Source: Agrobacterium leguminum (lineage in GTDB: Bacteria; Pseudomonadota; Alphaproteobacteria; Rhizobiales; Rhizobiaceae). Taken from it: a stretch of 64,000 nt of DNA. Below, piece by piece: positions 54,676-63,540 of this stretch (position 1 is the first letter of the stretch; each line of letters opens with the position of its first letter). Made by a program: the position numbers and the translations under genes. The DNA lies in NCBI RefSeq assembly GCF_015704895.1, contig NZ_JADQWB010000002.1, positions 310,001-374,000 on the forward strand, in the 5' to 3' direction. The notes beneath the pieces were generated by a model. The model did not search any database. It was not told the DNA's origin and saw only the letters and a program-made list of their open reading frames with translations.

Positions 54676-55796
54676 TGAAAAATGCCATGCGAAAAATTTC
54701 CGGCGTCATGTCCGTGCTGCTGCTTCTGACCACGCCGCCGGCGAGGGCGCAGGATGTGGAACTGATGCCGCCGCCGCCGCTCGACCCGGTTGAGGTGCGG
54801 GGTGTGATGGAAAAGGCGGTGAACGGCTTCATCCGTCCCGGCTATGATCGCTTCCGGCAGTCGGCGGAAACGCTGGAAGGCCGCATGAAAGCTTTCTGCA
54901 CCGCTCCTTCCGAAACGACCGCAGCGGCGGCCAAGACTGCCTTTGTCGATACGGTGTCAAGCTGGTCGACCATCGAGATTGTGCGTGTCGGTCCTGTCAT
55001 CGAGAAGAACCGTTTCGAACGCGTGCTTTATTACCCCGACAAGAAGGGTCTCGGGCTGAAACAGGTGCAGCGTTATCTCACCGAAAAGGATGAAAGCGTC
55101 ACGAGTGCGGATGGCCTCAGCGGCAAGAGCGTTGCGGCGCAGGGCCTCGGCGCTCTTGAGTTCGTGCTTTACGGAACCGGAGCGGAAGAACTGCTCGACA
55201 GGAAGGGTGATTTCCGCTGCCGTTACGGTGCGGCCATCGCCGGCAATATCGCCAATGTGGCGGCGGAACTTTCCGACAGCTGGAATGCGCCTAACGGCGC
55301 GCAGAAAAACTGGACGCAGCCCGGAGCGGACAACCCCGCCTTTCGTGACGAGCGCGAGGCGCTTGTTGCCCTGCTCGGCATTCTCGTCCATGGCTCCGAA
55401 GCCATTCGCGATCAGCGGATCGAAACCTTCTACAAGGGACCGGACAAGGCAAGATTTCCCCGCACCGCCATTTATTGGCGCTCCGGCCTGACATGGCAAA
55501 GCATTTCCACCAATATCAAGGCGGTTCAGACCCTGCTGCACACGGCGGATATGGTCGAACTCGTACCGCCCGATCAACGCTCCATCGTCAACTCCATCGA
55601 TTTCATCGCCAAATCGATGATCCGCGTTGCCGGGACCATCGATACAGATGTGCAAAAGGCGCTGAATCAGGACGATCAGCGCGCCAAGGTGGATTATCTG
55701 CTGCTCAATGGCAAAGACCTGATCTACCGCTTGAACGATCAATATGGCGGCGCCATCGGCCTCAGCTCCGGCTTTTCCTTCGCCGATGGGGACTGA
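54675..55796 (+). CDS. Second imelysin-family protein (COG3489)
   Basis: Exported protein of 373 residues with a signal peptide (about 1-25, ending PARA). The fold is like the first imelysin, but the GxHxxE site reads GLGALEFVLYG, with the His replaced. Conserved marks are RVGPVIEKNRFERVLYYPD and WRSGLTWQSISTNIKAV. It is translationally coupled to the di-haem gene by a one-base overlap and followed five bases later by the DUF1513 gene. A paralogue with an altered metal site may be a partner rather than a copy. Confidence 0.85.
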   Translation: MKNAMRKISGVMSVLLLLTTPPARAQDVELMPPPPLDPVEVRGVMEKAVNGFIRPGYDRFRQSAETLEGRMKAFCTAPSETTAAAAKTAFVDTVSSWSTIEIVRVGPVIEKNRFERVLYYPDKKGLGLKQVQRYLTEKDESVTSADGLSGKSVAAQGLGALEFVLYGTGAEELLDRKGDFRCRYGAAIAGNIANVAAELSDSWNAPNGAQKNWTQPGADNPAFRDEREALVALLGILVHGSEAIRDQRIETFYKGPDKARFPRTAIYWRSGLTWQSISTNIKAVQTLLHTADMVELVPPDQRSIVNSIDFIAKSMIRVAGTIDTDVQKALNQDDQRAKVDYLLLNGKDLIYRLNDQYGGAIGLSSGFSFADGD

Positions 55797-55800
55797 GCCG

Positions 55801-56895
55801 ATGATCTCCGGCACCAAACGGATGCTGATAGATCGGCGCAGCTTCATCAAAGCGGCGGGAGTTCCCTTCCTCGCCGCGCTGGCTCCCCGTTCACTTTATG
55901 CGCTTGAGCGGACAGACGCGGTCTTTGCCTCCGCCTTCCGCGCCCGCGACGGGTCCTACGGCATTGCGACGGTGAGCGAGCGCGGCGAGATCATCGACCG
56001 CGTCGCGCTTCCTGCCCGCGCCCATGGAATGGCGACGAGCCATGCGACCGGCATGACCGTGGCCTTTGCGCGCCGGCCCGGCACCTTCTTCATGGCCTTC
56101 GACCCCGCGCGGCGCGGCGAACCGATCGTGATGCACACGCCGGAAAACCGCCACTTCTACGGCCACGGGCAATTCTCCCCTGACGGGGCAATCCTCTATG
56201 CCAGCGAAAACGACTTCGACGGCAATCGCGGCGTTATCGGGCTCTATGACGCCCGCAACGGCTTTGCCCGCATCGGCGAATATGATGCTCATGGCATCGG
56301 TACGCATGACATGACGGTGAGCGATGACGGCCGGCTGATCGTGATCGCCAATGGCGGCATCGAAACCCATCCGGATTTCGGCCGAACCAAGCTCAATATC
56401 GACAATATGCAGCCGTCCCTTGTGCTTCTGGATGCGGCGACCGGGCTATTGATCCAGAAACACGCCATGCCGGAGCAGCTGCGGCAGCTTTCCACCCGCC
56501 ATGTCGATCTCGGCGATGACGGGCGTATCTGGTTCGCTTGCCAATATGAGGGACCGCGCAACGATCTCCCGCCGCTTGTCGGCCATTTCTCCAAGGGTGA
56601 GGCTCTCACCTTTGTCGATCTGCCGGAAGAAACGACGGTGCGCCTTGCCAATTATGTCGGGGCCATTGCCGTCAACCGGCGCGATGGGCTGGTGGGCCTG
56701 ACCTCGCCCAACGGCAACGCCGCCGTGACGCTGGATGCGAAAACCGGGCGCGTCGTTTCCGAGACGACCGTGCGGGAAGCGGCAGGCGTCGCGCCCGCCG
56801 CGAGAGGCATTGCGGTTTCTTCCTATGACGGCTTTTTCGAGACCCGGCGCAGCGACGTGGCGTGGGACCAGCACATCGTGCGTCTGTCCAGCTAA
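55801..56895 (+). CDS. DUF1513 protein (COG3490), Tat-exported beta-propeller-like
   Basis: 364 residues with a twin-arginine signal (DRRSFIKAAG near residue 11) and a repeated beta-strand pattern with His-rich segments (ENRHFYGHGQFSPDGAILYASENDF, THDMTVSDDG). Tat export suggests folding or cofactor loading before transport. It ends the iron-associated operon. The enzymatic role is unknown. ATG 55801 directly follows the preceding gene. Confidence 0.85.
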   Translation: MISGTKRMLIDRRSFIKAAGVPFLAALAPRSLYALERTDAVFASAFRARDGSYGIATVSERGEIIDRVALPARAHGMATSHATGMTVAFARRPGTFFMAFDPARRGEPIVMHTPENRHFYGHGQFSPDGAILYASENDFDGNRGVIGLYDARNGFARIGEYDAHGIGTHDMTVSDDGRLIVIANGGIETHPDFGRTKLNIDNMQPSLVLLDAATGLLIQKHAMPEQLRQLSTRHVDLGDDGRIWFACQYEGPRNDLPPLVGHFSKGEALTFVDLPEETTVRLANYVGAIAVNRRDGLVGLTSPNGNAAVTLDAKTGRVVSETTVREAAGVAPAARGIAVSSYDGFFETRRSDVAWDQHIVRLSS

Positions 56896-56946
56896 AATAC
56901 TGAAAAGAAAGGGGAACAAAAGCCCGGCCGGCGCATTGGACGGATC

Positions 56947-57399
56947 ATGAGAAACCTTGCCGTCTATGTCGTTTTTGTGGTTGCTGTTGTTGCCGTGGGG
57001 GGGCTGATCGGCGTCAACAATGTGCCCGGCGAATGGTATCAATCGCTGCAGAAGCCTTTCTTCAATCCGCCCAACTGGATTTTCGGACCCGTCTGGACCG
57101 TGCTTTACGTGCTGATCGGCATTGCCGGCGCACGGACATGGATCCGCAAGCCGATGGGAACGCGCATGCGGCTCTGGTTCACGCAGATGGTGCTGAACTT
57201 CCTGTGGTCTCCGATTTTTTTCGGAATGCAAAGCCCGGCGGGGGCGCTCATCATCATCATTCCGATGCTGATCTGCATCGTCGCCTTCGTGGCGCTCACC
57301 TACCGCCGTGACCGCATATCCATGTGGCTTTTCGTGCCCTATGCCGTATGGGTCGCCTTTGCCACGGTGTTGAATGCAAGCATCGGCATGTTGAACTAA
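56947..57399 (+). CDS. tspO: TspO/MBR-family tryptophan-rich sensory protein
   Basis: Integral membrane protein of 150 residues with five transmembrane helices, homologous to the mitochondrial translocator protein. It shows the conserved FFNPPNWIFGPVWTVLYVLIG and NFLWSPIFFGM. TspO binds porphyrins and influences tetrapyrrole and stress responses in alphaproteobacteria. Its position after a heme-protein/iron operon may be meaningful. It is 51 bases downstream of the DUF1513 gene. Confidence 0.93.
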   Translation: MRNLAVYVVFVVAVVAVGGLIGVNNVPGEWYQSLQKPFFNPPNWIFGPVWTVLYVLIGIAGARTWIRKPMGTRMRLWFTQMVLNFLWSPIFFGMQSPAGALIIIIPMLICIVAFVALTYRRDRISMWLFVPYAVWVAFATVLNASIGMLN

Positions 57400-57477
57400 A
57401 TCCCCGCACCGCCCTTGCCTTGCCTGCCGCCGCACGCCATGTCAGTTTGCGATGAGGCAGAAGCAGGCAGGTAGGCC

Positions 57478-57927
57478 ATGGAGATCACGGATCCCGGCGA
57501 TTTTCGTCAGCGGATAGAAAGAAGCTTTGCGCGGCAGGGCGTAGTGCAGGCGATTAACGCCGAGATCAGCCGTATCGAACACCGGCTGGTGGAAATCGAA
57601 CTCCCCTTTCATGAAAAGCTGACGCAGCAGCACGGCATATTGCATGCGGGCGTCATCGCCGCCGGTCTGGATACGGCCTGCACCTATGCCGCTTATACGA
57701 TAATCGAGCCGGAAGCCTCGCTGCTGACCATCGAGTTCAAGGTCAACCTCATGTCGCCCGGGCGCGGCGAGCGGTTCCTGTTTCGCGGCGAGATCATCAA
57801 GCCAGGGAACAACCTGATCGTCGCCGATGGCCGCGCCTATGCGCTGTCCGACGGACCGGCGAAGCTGATCGCCTCCATGACGGGCACGATGATGGTGGTG
57901 AAGGGGCGCGAGGATATTACCGGATGA
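57478..57927 (+). CDS. PaaI-type hotdog-fold thioesterase
   Basis: Acyl-CoA thioesterase-like protein of 149 residues. The hotdog signature HEKLTQQHGILHAGVIAAGLDTAC includes the PaaI-type HGG-like loop. ITIEFKVNLMSPG follows. AGGCAGGTAGG lies before the ATG. It overlaps the nucleosidase gene by 4 bp, so the two are coupled, but no joint pathway is evident. Confidence 0.88.
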   Translation: MEITDPGDFRQRIERSFARQGVVQAINAEISRIEHRLVEIELPFHEKLTQQHGILHAGVIAAGLDTACTYAAYTIIEPEASLLTIEFKVNLMSPGRGERFLFRGEIIKPGNNLIVADGRAYALSDGPAKLIASMTGTMMVVKGREDITG

Positions 57928-58562
57928 GCTACCGGCTTTTGCATGTTGCGGATAAATCCGTCCTCTTCGTCATGGCGGCTTCCCCCGAATACGGTCCCCA
58001 TCTTCAGGCACGCATTGCGCCGCTGATGACCGGTATCGGCCCGGTCGAGGCGGCGATTGCGGTCACGGCCGTTCTTGCCGGTCTCGATGCGGCCGATCAC
58101 CTGCCCGACCTCGTCGTTTCGCTCGGTTCCGCCGGTTCGCGGACGCTGGAGCAAACCGGCATCTATCAGGCGATTTCGGTTTCCTATCGCGACATGGACG
58201 CCTCCGCCTTCGGTTTCGAAAAGGGCTGCACGCCGCTGCTCGATCTGCCCGCCGAAGTGGCCTTGCCTTTGCGAATACCTGAAATTGCCGAGGCGCGGCT
58301 TTCCACGGGCGCCAATGTCGTTTCGGGCGAGGCCTACGGGCTGATCGACGCCGATATGGTGGAAATGGAAACCTTCGCGGTTTTAAGAGCCTGCCAGCGC
58401 TTCGGCGTACCGCTCGTCAGTCTGCGCGGCATTTCCGATGGCAAGGTGGATGTGAACCATGTGGACGACTGGACGGAGTACCTGCACATCATCGATGAAA
58501 AGCTGGCGGATGCCGTCCATCGGCTTTGCCGCGCCATCGAGGACGGCATGATTGCCCTTTAG
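57924..58562 (+). CDS. 5'-Methylthioadenosine/S-adenosylhomocysteine nucleosidase-like protein
   Basis: Nucleoside phosphorylase-fold protein of 212 residues. GIGPVEAAIAVTAVL and SLGSAGSR match the ribose/phosphate end of the PNP/UDP family, and DMVEMETFAVLRAC and RGISDGKVD supply the purine-site Asp/Glu of MTA/SAH nucleosidases. The usual N-terminal AMxxE motif is altered (MAASPEYGP). Hydrolysis of MTA or SAH is the best guess. It overlaps the thioesterase gene by 4 bp, and guaA follows. Confidence 0.8.
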   Translation: MSYRLLHVADKSVLFVMAASPEYGPHLQARIAPLMTGIGPVEAAIAVTAVLAGLDAADHLPDLVVSLGSAGSRTLEQTGIYQAISVSYRDMDASAFGFEKGCTPLLDLPAEVALPLRIPEIAEARLSTGANVVSGEAYGLIDADMVEMETFAVLRACQRFGVPLVSLRGISDGKVDVNHVDDWTEYLHIIDEKLADAVHRLCRAIEDGMIAL

Positions 58563-58645
58563 AACCTCGCGATTTTCGCAAATTTCCGCTGTTTGACGCC
58601 CGCTTCCGGGTTGCCTAAAGCCGCCATTTTCTTTAAAGGCTCGCC

Positions 58646-60223
58646 ATGACCCAGATAGCCCATCCCGACAGCATTCTCATCATCGATTTCGGCAGCCAGG
58701 TGACGCAGCTGATTGCGCGCCGCATCCGCGAAGCCGGGGTCTATTGCGAAATCCATCCGTTCCAGAATGCCGCAGAGGCATTCGAGAAGCTTCAGCCCAA
58801 GGGCGTGATCTTCTCCGGCGGCCCCGCATCTGTCACGGCGGAAGGAAGCCCGCGCGCACCGCAGGCGGTGTTCGACAGCAAGGTTCCGATCCTCGGCATC
58901 TGCTACGGCCAGCAGACGCTCTGCACGCAGCTCGGCGGTGTGGTCGAGGGTGGCCATGCGGCGGAATTCGGCCGCGCCGATATCGACATCAAGAAGGCAA
59001 GCCCGCTTTTCGAAGGCTTCTGGGAACAGGGCAAGAGCTACCCCGTCTGGATGAGCCATGGCGACCGCGTGACGAAGTTGCCGGAAGGTTTCGAGGTCAT
59101 CGCAACCTCCGAGAACGCACCTTTCGCCATCGCCGCGGACGAGAAGCGTCACTACTACTCCACCATGTTCCACCCGGAAGTGGTGCATACGCCTGACGGC
59201 GGCAAGCTGCTGTCCAACTTCGTGCACAAGATCGTCGGGCTCAAATCCGACTGGACGATGGCGGCTTATCGCGCCGAAATGATCCGCAAGATCCGCGAAC
59301 AGGTCGGCACCGGCCGCGTGCTCTGCGCGCTTTCCGGCGGCGTCGATTCCTCGGTTGCGGCCATCCTCATTCATGAGGCGATCGGCGACCAGCTCACCTG
59401 CGTTTACGTCGACCACGGCCTGATGCGGCTTGGCGAAAGCGAGCAGGTCGTCGGCATGTTCCGCGACCATTACAATATTCCGCTGGTGCATGTGGATGCC
59501 GCCGACCTGTTCCTCGGCGAACTGTCGGGCGTTTCCGATCCGGAAGTGAAGCGCAAGACCATCGGCCGCCTGTTCATCGAGGTCTTTGAGGCCGAAGCGG
59601 CCAAGATCGCCGCCGATGGCAAGGGCGCACCGAATTTCCTGGCGCAGGGCACGCTTTACCCTGACGTCATCGAAAGCGTCTCCTTCTCCGGCGGCCCGTC
59701 GGTCACCATCAAGAGCCACCACAATGTCGGCGGTCTTCCCGAGCGGATGAACATGCAGCTCGTCGAGCCGCTGCGCGAACTCTTCAAGGATGAAGTGCGT
59801 GCGCTCGGCCGTGAACTCGGCCTGCCGGACAGCTTCATCGGCCGCCACCCCTTCCCCGGTCCGGGCCTGGCAATCCGCTGCCCCGGTGCGATTACCCGTG
59901 AGAAGCTGGATATTCTGCGCAAGGCGGATGCGATCTATCTCGATGAAATCCGCAAGGCCGGTCTCTACGACACCATCTGGCAGGCTTTCGCCGTGCTGCT
60001 GCCGGTGCAGACCGTGGGCGTCATGGGCGATTACCGCACCTATGACTTCGTCTGCGCGCTTCGCGCCGTGACCTCGGTGGATGGCATGACGGCGGATTTC
60101 TATCCCTACGACATGAATTTCCTTGGCCGCGCGGCAACCCGCATCATCAACGAAGTACGCGGCATCAATCGCGTCGTCTATGACGTGACGAGCAAGCCGC
60201 CCGGCACGATCGAGTGGGAATAA
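58646..60223 (+). CDS. guaA: GMP synthase (glutamine-hydrolysing)
   Basis: Converts XMP to GMP with glutamine and ATP. The 525-residue product has the class I glutaminase (Cys in GICYGQQTL, His-Glu in [12 protein letters not shown]), the PP-loop [12 protein letters not shown] near residue 230 and the C-terminal dimer domain ending [11 protein letters not shown]. Its start is near the end of the preceding gene with no visible riboswitch. It ends in a hairpin terminator that overlaps the converging gene. Confidence 0.98.
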   Translation: MTQIAHPDSILIIDFGSQVTQLIARRIREAGVYCEIHPFQNAAEAFEKLQPKGVIFSGGPASVTAEGSPRAPQAVFDSKVPILGICYGQQTLCTQLGGVVEGGHAAEFGRADIDIKKASPLFEGFWEQGKSYPVWMSHGDRVTKLPEGFEVIATSENAPFAIAADEKRHYYSTMFHPEVVHTPDGGKLLSNFVHKIVGLKSDWTMAAYRAEMIRKIREQVGTGRVLCALSGGVDSSVAAILIHEAIGDQLTCVYVDHGLMRLGESEQVVGMFRDHYNIPLVHVDAADLFLGELSGVSDPEVKRKTIGRLFIEVFEAEAAKIAADGKGAPNFLAQGTLYPDVIESVSFSGGPSVTIKSHHNVGGLPERMNMQLVEPLRELFKDEVRALGRELGLPDSFIGRHPFPGPGLAIRCPGAITREKLDILRKADAIYLDEIRKAGLYDTIWQAFAVLLPVQTVGVMGDYRTYDFVCALRAVTSVDGMTADFYPYDMNFLGRAATRIINEVRGINRVVYDVTSKPPGTIEWE

Positions 60224-60253
60224 GGACGATACTCGACACGGTCCTGTAAAGAT

Positions 60254-60283
60254 GACGCCGCGACTAGTTCGCGGCGTTTCTGT
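60254..60283. terminator. Terminator of guaA overlapping the end of the converging gene
   Basis: GACGCCGCGA and TTCGCGGCGTTTC form a hairpin with loop CTAG, followed by TGTTTTG. The right arm is coding sequence for the last residues (NAAN and stop) of the minus-strand membrane protein, so the terminator is shared with its codons. Confidence 0.75.
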
Positions 60284-60752
60284 TTTGTCGTGCGAGATAG
60301 ATGATCTGGGCGGTCAGGCCGACCACGAGGATCGCCAGCAACCCTGCCTGAGCGCCAAGAAGCAGCGGCGATTTCAGGTCCGTAACCAGAGGGTGACCGT
60401 CTGGAACACGGCGCAGGATTTCGCTGACCGTCGGGACCATCAAAAGAAACGCACTGATGCTGAGACAGATGGTTTCAATATATCTGGCCATGCGCGTTGA
60501 ACCCAGAACGCCTTCAATGCCGTAACCTGCGAGCAGGAACAGGATGGTCAGGACGCCAACGCCGTAACTGATCGGCTGATGCGCCACGAGGAAGACCGTC
60601 GCAGCGCCAATCAGCATGGAGACAAGATAAAGAGTGCCTGGCGCTGATCGGGGAACGATTCGACCGTGGCGGGCAAACATGTAAATGGCGACGGGAATGG
60701 CCGGCAGGCTTCCAAGCGTATGGATCCAGCCGAGCGGAGAAATTCCGAACAT
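60264..60752 (-). CDS. Small multi-pass membrane protein, function unknown
   Basis: 162 residues with four to five hydrophobic segments (about 5-25, 38-57, 62-80, 90-112 and 135-155) and a basic loop after the first. Its opening GWIHTLGSLPAIPVAIYMFARHG resembles DUF2306-type membrane proteins, but I cannot confirm this. It is read convergently with guaA and lies 143 bases downstream of tetR on the same strand, so it may be part of that regulator's operon. Confidence 0.6.
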   Translation of the reverse strand: MFGISPLGWIHTLGSLPAIPVAIYMFARHGRIVPRSAPGTLYLVSMLIGAATVFLVAHQPISYGVGVLTILFLLAGYGIEGVLGSTRMARYIETICLSISAFLLMVPTVSEILRRVPDGHPLVTDLKSPLLLGAQAGLLAILVVGLTAQIIYLARQNRNAAN

Positions 60753-60895
60753 GAGAGATTGCCTTTCTCGTCCAGAAGGACGTGATGGTCCGGGAAGCAG
60801 ACCGTCATCGACAAATCTGCCAGCTTGATAAGGTCTATTTTTTCGGTGGCGTGCCGCTCAGGTCATGCATCGAGCTCCCTCGCGAAACTGCGAGC

Positions 60896-61474
60896 TTAAG
60901 CGGTCATGCGCTCCAGCATGGGACGGGTTATTGCGCCAAAAGTCGTCGCATCACCATGGGCACGGGCGGAAAGCATCGCGCCGTGCACGGTGGCCATGAA
61001 GATTTCAGCATTCGCTCTGGCGGTCCCGCTCAGCACAAGGCGCCCCTGGGCAACGCCACGTTCCAGAACGGCGGTGAGCCAGTCGGAGAGACTTCGAAAA
61101 TGCGCGCGCACTTCGAGAGCGACCGTTTCAGGAAGAACCGGAATCTCACTGGCGAGCAGAGCGCAGACGCAGAAGGGATGAGTGGCCTCGGCGATACAGC
61201 CCTCCCAATAGCCGATATAGGCGCGGAGCTGTTCGAGCGGGTCGGAAATGTTTCGCTCCAGTTCGGCGATACCGGCTTCGGCCTCCTGCCTGTATTGAGC
61301 GACAAGTTTTTGGACCAGATCGGACTTGCCGGGAAAGTGGTGGTGAATGCTCGCATTGCGAATGCCGACCACGGCGGAAATGTCGGCATAGCTGAAACTG
61401 TTGTAGCCGCCCTTTATGATCAGGGAGCGTGCGCAACGGAGGATTTCATCGGCCTTGGTTTGTGGATTTTTCAT
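60896..61474 (-). CDS. TetR-family transcriptional regulator
   Basis: Repressor of 192 residues with an N-terminal helix-turn-helix (about 8-55; YADISAVVGIRNASIHHHFPGKSDLV) and an all-helical ligand-binding domain. The C-terminal region has CVCALLASE, like the TetR_C group found with AcrR/LinR-type regulators. It lies six bases from a 22-bp palindrome that is surely its operator, so it should repress itself. Divergent and downstream neighbours are likely targets. Confidence 0.92.
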   Translation of the reverse strand: MKNPQTKADEILRCARSLIIKGGYNSFSYADISAVVGIRNASIHHHFPGKSDLVQKLVAQYRQEAEAGIAELERNISDPLEQLRAYIGYWEGCIAEATHPFCVCALLASEIPVLPETVALEVRAHFRSLSDWLTAVLERGVAQGRLVLSGTARANAEIFMATVHGAMLSARAHGDATTFGAITRPMLERMTA

Positions 61475-61479
61475 GAGAA

Positions 61480-61501
61480 CTACCTACCAACTAGTAGGTA
61501 G
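61480..61501. promoter_or_regulatory. TetR operator palindrome
   Basis: CTACCTAC (61480-61487) and GTAGGTAG (61494-61501) are perfect 8-bp arms around CAACTA. The site starts six bases from the tetR start codon on the minus strand. Such ACCTAC/GTAGGT palindromes are typical for this TetR subgroup. Confidence 0.85.
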
Positions 61502-61833
61502 AATGTCAACGCCAGGCGATTTTAGCCTATGACCGCTGACAAGAGCGTGCCGGAGACCGAATGCGCGTGACGGATATGGCGGGCCTATTCCAAGGCCGAT
61601 GGCAGCTGATCCACGCCCCGAACCGAGGCCGCATCGTCCGTGTCCAGAAGCTCGTGTCATGCGGTTGACGAGCCACGACGCCGCTTGCACGTTTGACTTT
61701 GCGCCCTTTTTAGCCAGTATTTCGACCGTCCTTCGCAGAGCACCGTCGGTCCGGCACGGCTTTGGGCCGGTATCATACAGTCCGTTAGGGCAGGCTACGT
61801 TCGCCTGCAAAGGACAATGGGAGGAGCCCATCG
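61502..61833. other. Intergenic region between the TetR operator and the ICMT-like gene
   Basis: 332 bp without a supported gene. Frames are open in both directions (about 61484-61867 minus, 61599-62120 plus), but they have no ribosome site and no recognisable motif. It may carry decayed coding sequence or a leader for the next gene. Confidence 0.4.
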
Positions 61834-62535
61834 ATGACACACAATGTCGATCCGAAGCCAATGTCACGCGCGGCCGCGATCCTCTACGCCATTATTTCAC
61901 CGCTCAGCCTGATGGCCGTGATCTTTCTGCCTGCGGGTCGGATCGGCTGGTGTCCGGGCTGGGTTTTCCTCGCGGTCGTCGTCGTCGCCTTTGGCCTTTC
62001 CGCGCTGGTATTGGCGCGTGTGAATCCGGTCATTTTCCGCGCGCGCAGCCGGTTCCAGCCGGGCACCAAGACATGGGACCTATTCCTCGTCACCGGAATC
62101 CTTCTCGCTTTTGCCGCTGAAATCCCGGTTGCGGCACTCGATGCCGCCCGGATGGGGTGGTCCGTCGTGCCGCTTTGGGCCATTCTGCTCGGGTATATCC
62201 TGCTCGTCGGCGGCATTGGGGTTACGGCATGGGCCCAGGCCGTCAATCCGTTCTTCGAGCCGGGTGTCCGCATCCAAAGCGAGCGCGGACAGCGAGTGAT
62301 CACGTCGGGCCCATACGGTATCGTGCGCCACCCCGGCTACACGGCCGCAATCGCCATGTTCACTGGCATACCGCTCGCATTGGGTTCCTGGGCGGCTCTG
62401 CTCCCCGCCGCCTTGGCCATCGCCCTGCTGATCCTGCGCACCGGCTGGGAAGATCGTCTGCTCCAGGCCGAATTGCCCGGTTATGCTGATTATGCCCGTG
62501 AAAGGCGCTACCGGCTATTTCCCGGCATCTGGTAA
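61834..62535 (+). CDS. Isoprenylcysteine carboxyl methyltransferase (ICMT)/PEMT-like membrane protein
   Basis: Membrane methyltransferase-like protein of 233 residues with five to six hydrophobic segments. The C-terminal region has the ICMT/PEMT motif GPYGIVRHPGYTA followed by GWEDRLLQAELPGYADYARERRYRL. Bacteria lack prenylated CAAX proteins, so the substrate is probably a lipid or small molecule. GGGAGGAG lies before the ATG. It is divergent from tetR and 353 bases from the operator. Confidence 0.85.
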   Translation: MTHNVDPKPMSRAAAILYAIISPLSLMAVIFLPAGRIGWCPGWVFLAVVVVAFGLSALVLARVNPVIFRARSRFQPGTKTWDLFLVTGILLAFAAEIPVAALDAARMGWSVVPLWAILLGYILLVGGIGVTAWAQAVNPFFEPGVRIQSERGQRVITSGPYGIVRHPGYTAAIAMFTGIPLALGSWAALLPAALAIALLILRTGWEDRLLQAELPGYADYARERRYRLFPGIW

Positions 62536-62550
62536 GCGCCTAATGCTTTT

Positions 62551-62565
62551 GTTCTCTTTTTGTTC
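62551..62565 (+). promoter_or_regulatory. LexA (SOS) box, alphaproteobacterial consensus
   Basis: GTTCTCTTTTTGTTC matches GTTC-N7-GTTC, the LexA site of alphaproteobacteria, exactly. It lies 61 bases before the ATG of the 2H phosphoesterase gene and 15 bases after the previous stop codon, inside the only possible promoter region of that gene. Confidence 0.7.
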
Positions 62566-62625
62566 TTTTAATTATTGCCATTGGTGATAATATCCCGGCC
62601 CGGGCAAAGGCCGTGGAGCATCGCT

Positions 62626-63342
62626 ATGGGTTTCGGGTTGGCAGATGAAGGAGGTTTAAGGCAGCTTTTCTTCGAAGGATGGGAGCCGGAGAAAATACGG
62701 CGTTTCAATCCGCGATTTAGCAGCAAGCTCTTGATCACGGTGAAACCGCCGGCAGCCCTGGCGGAACGAATTTTTGCCGATGCGTCGCACCATGCCGCAG
62801 GGCGGACGAAGCGTGAGGCCTATCCGCCGGAGCTTCTGCATATAACCCTGCTCTGTATCGGAGGTTTCGAGACCGTACCTCACGGGCTGGTAAAGAGGCT
62901 GAAAGCAGCGCTGGGGGAGATCAAGGCGCGGCCCGTTCCGATCACATTCGATGGAACATCGCTTTTCGGCAATCGCAACAGTCTGGCGCTACGCAGCAGC
63001 CGCGAGATGCAGGAACTTAAGGCTCTGGCGAAAATGGTGCAGCGCGCCCTGCGGCGGGCAAACCTGCCCTATGTCGCCGCATCGTCGTTTACGCCACATC
63101 TCACCGTTATCTACGGCTGCGGGAAAATTGAGCTTATGCCGGCTGACAAACCCTATAGCTGGCTGGCGGGGAGCTTCGAACTCGTTTTCAGCCACAATGG
63201 CGAAACACGGCATGAGTTGCTTGGGCGCTTCGCACTCTCGCCGAAAGCGGAGCGTTATGAACGGCCTGAAAGCCAGCTACATTTGCCGGAAAAAGTGATC
63301 GGACCTTCGAAACGGCCGACACAAAGGGCGTCGGTGCGATAA
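62626..63342 (+). CDS. thpR: 2H phosphoesterase (RNA 2',3'-cyclic phosphodiesterase / 2'-5' RNA ligase-like)
   Basis: Protein of 238 residues with the two HxT/S motifs of the 2H superfamily, HITLLC near residue 86 and HLTVIYG near residue 168. ThpR-type enzymes open 2',3'-cyclic phosphates and can reseal tRNA halves; the in vivo role is poorly known. The ATG at 62626 has GGAG upstream. A TTG-initiated extension to 62575 is less likely. The SOS-type LexA box in front of it suggests DNA-damage induction. The symbol is by family only. Confidence 0.8.
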   Translation: MGFGLADEGGLRQLFFEGWEPEKIRRFNPRFSSKLLITVKPPAALAERIFADASHHAAGRTKREAYPPELLHITLLCIGGFETVPHGLVKRLKAALGEIKARPVPITFDGTSLFGNRNSLALRSSREMQELKALAKMVQRALRRANLPYVAASSFTPHLTVIYGCGKIELMPADKPYSWLAGSFELVFSHNGETRHELLGRFALSPKAERYERPESQLHLPEKVIGPSKRPTQRASVR

Positions 63343-63540
63343 CATACACCTGAAGCGGCATAGCGCTCCCACGCCTACAATTTTTCCGCATTCTCCATTG
63401 AGAATTATACGGAACCTTGTTGTGCGAATCCGACGCTTTTCGCGCCAGTCGCACATCCGCCGCGCCAGCCGAAAACCGATCCGGTTATCGATCCCGAGCG
63501 CAAGCGAGGCGCTATCGCCTCGCAACGGATAATGACCAGC

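Noticed and set aside
61599-62120. A 173-codon frame before and within the ICMT-like gene
   Set aside because: No ribosome site and no motif, and it overlaps a well supported gene in another frame. It may be decayed sequence but cannot be called a gene.
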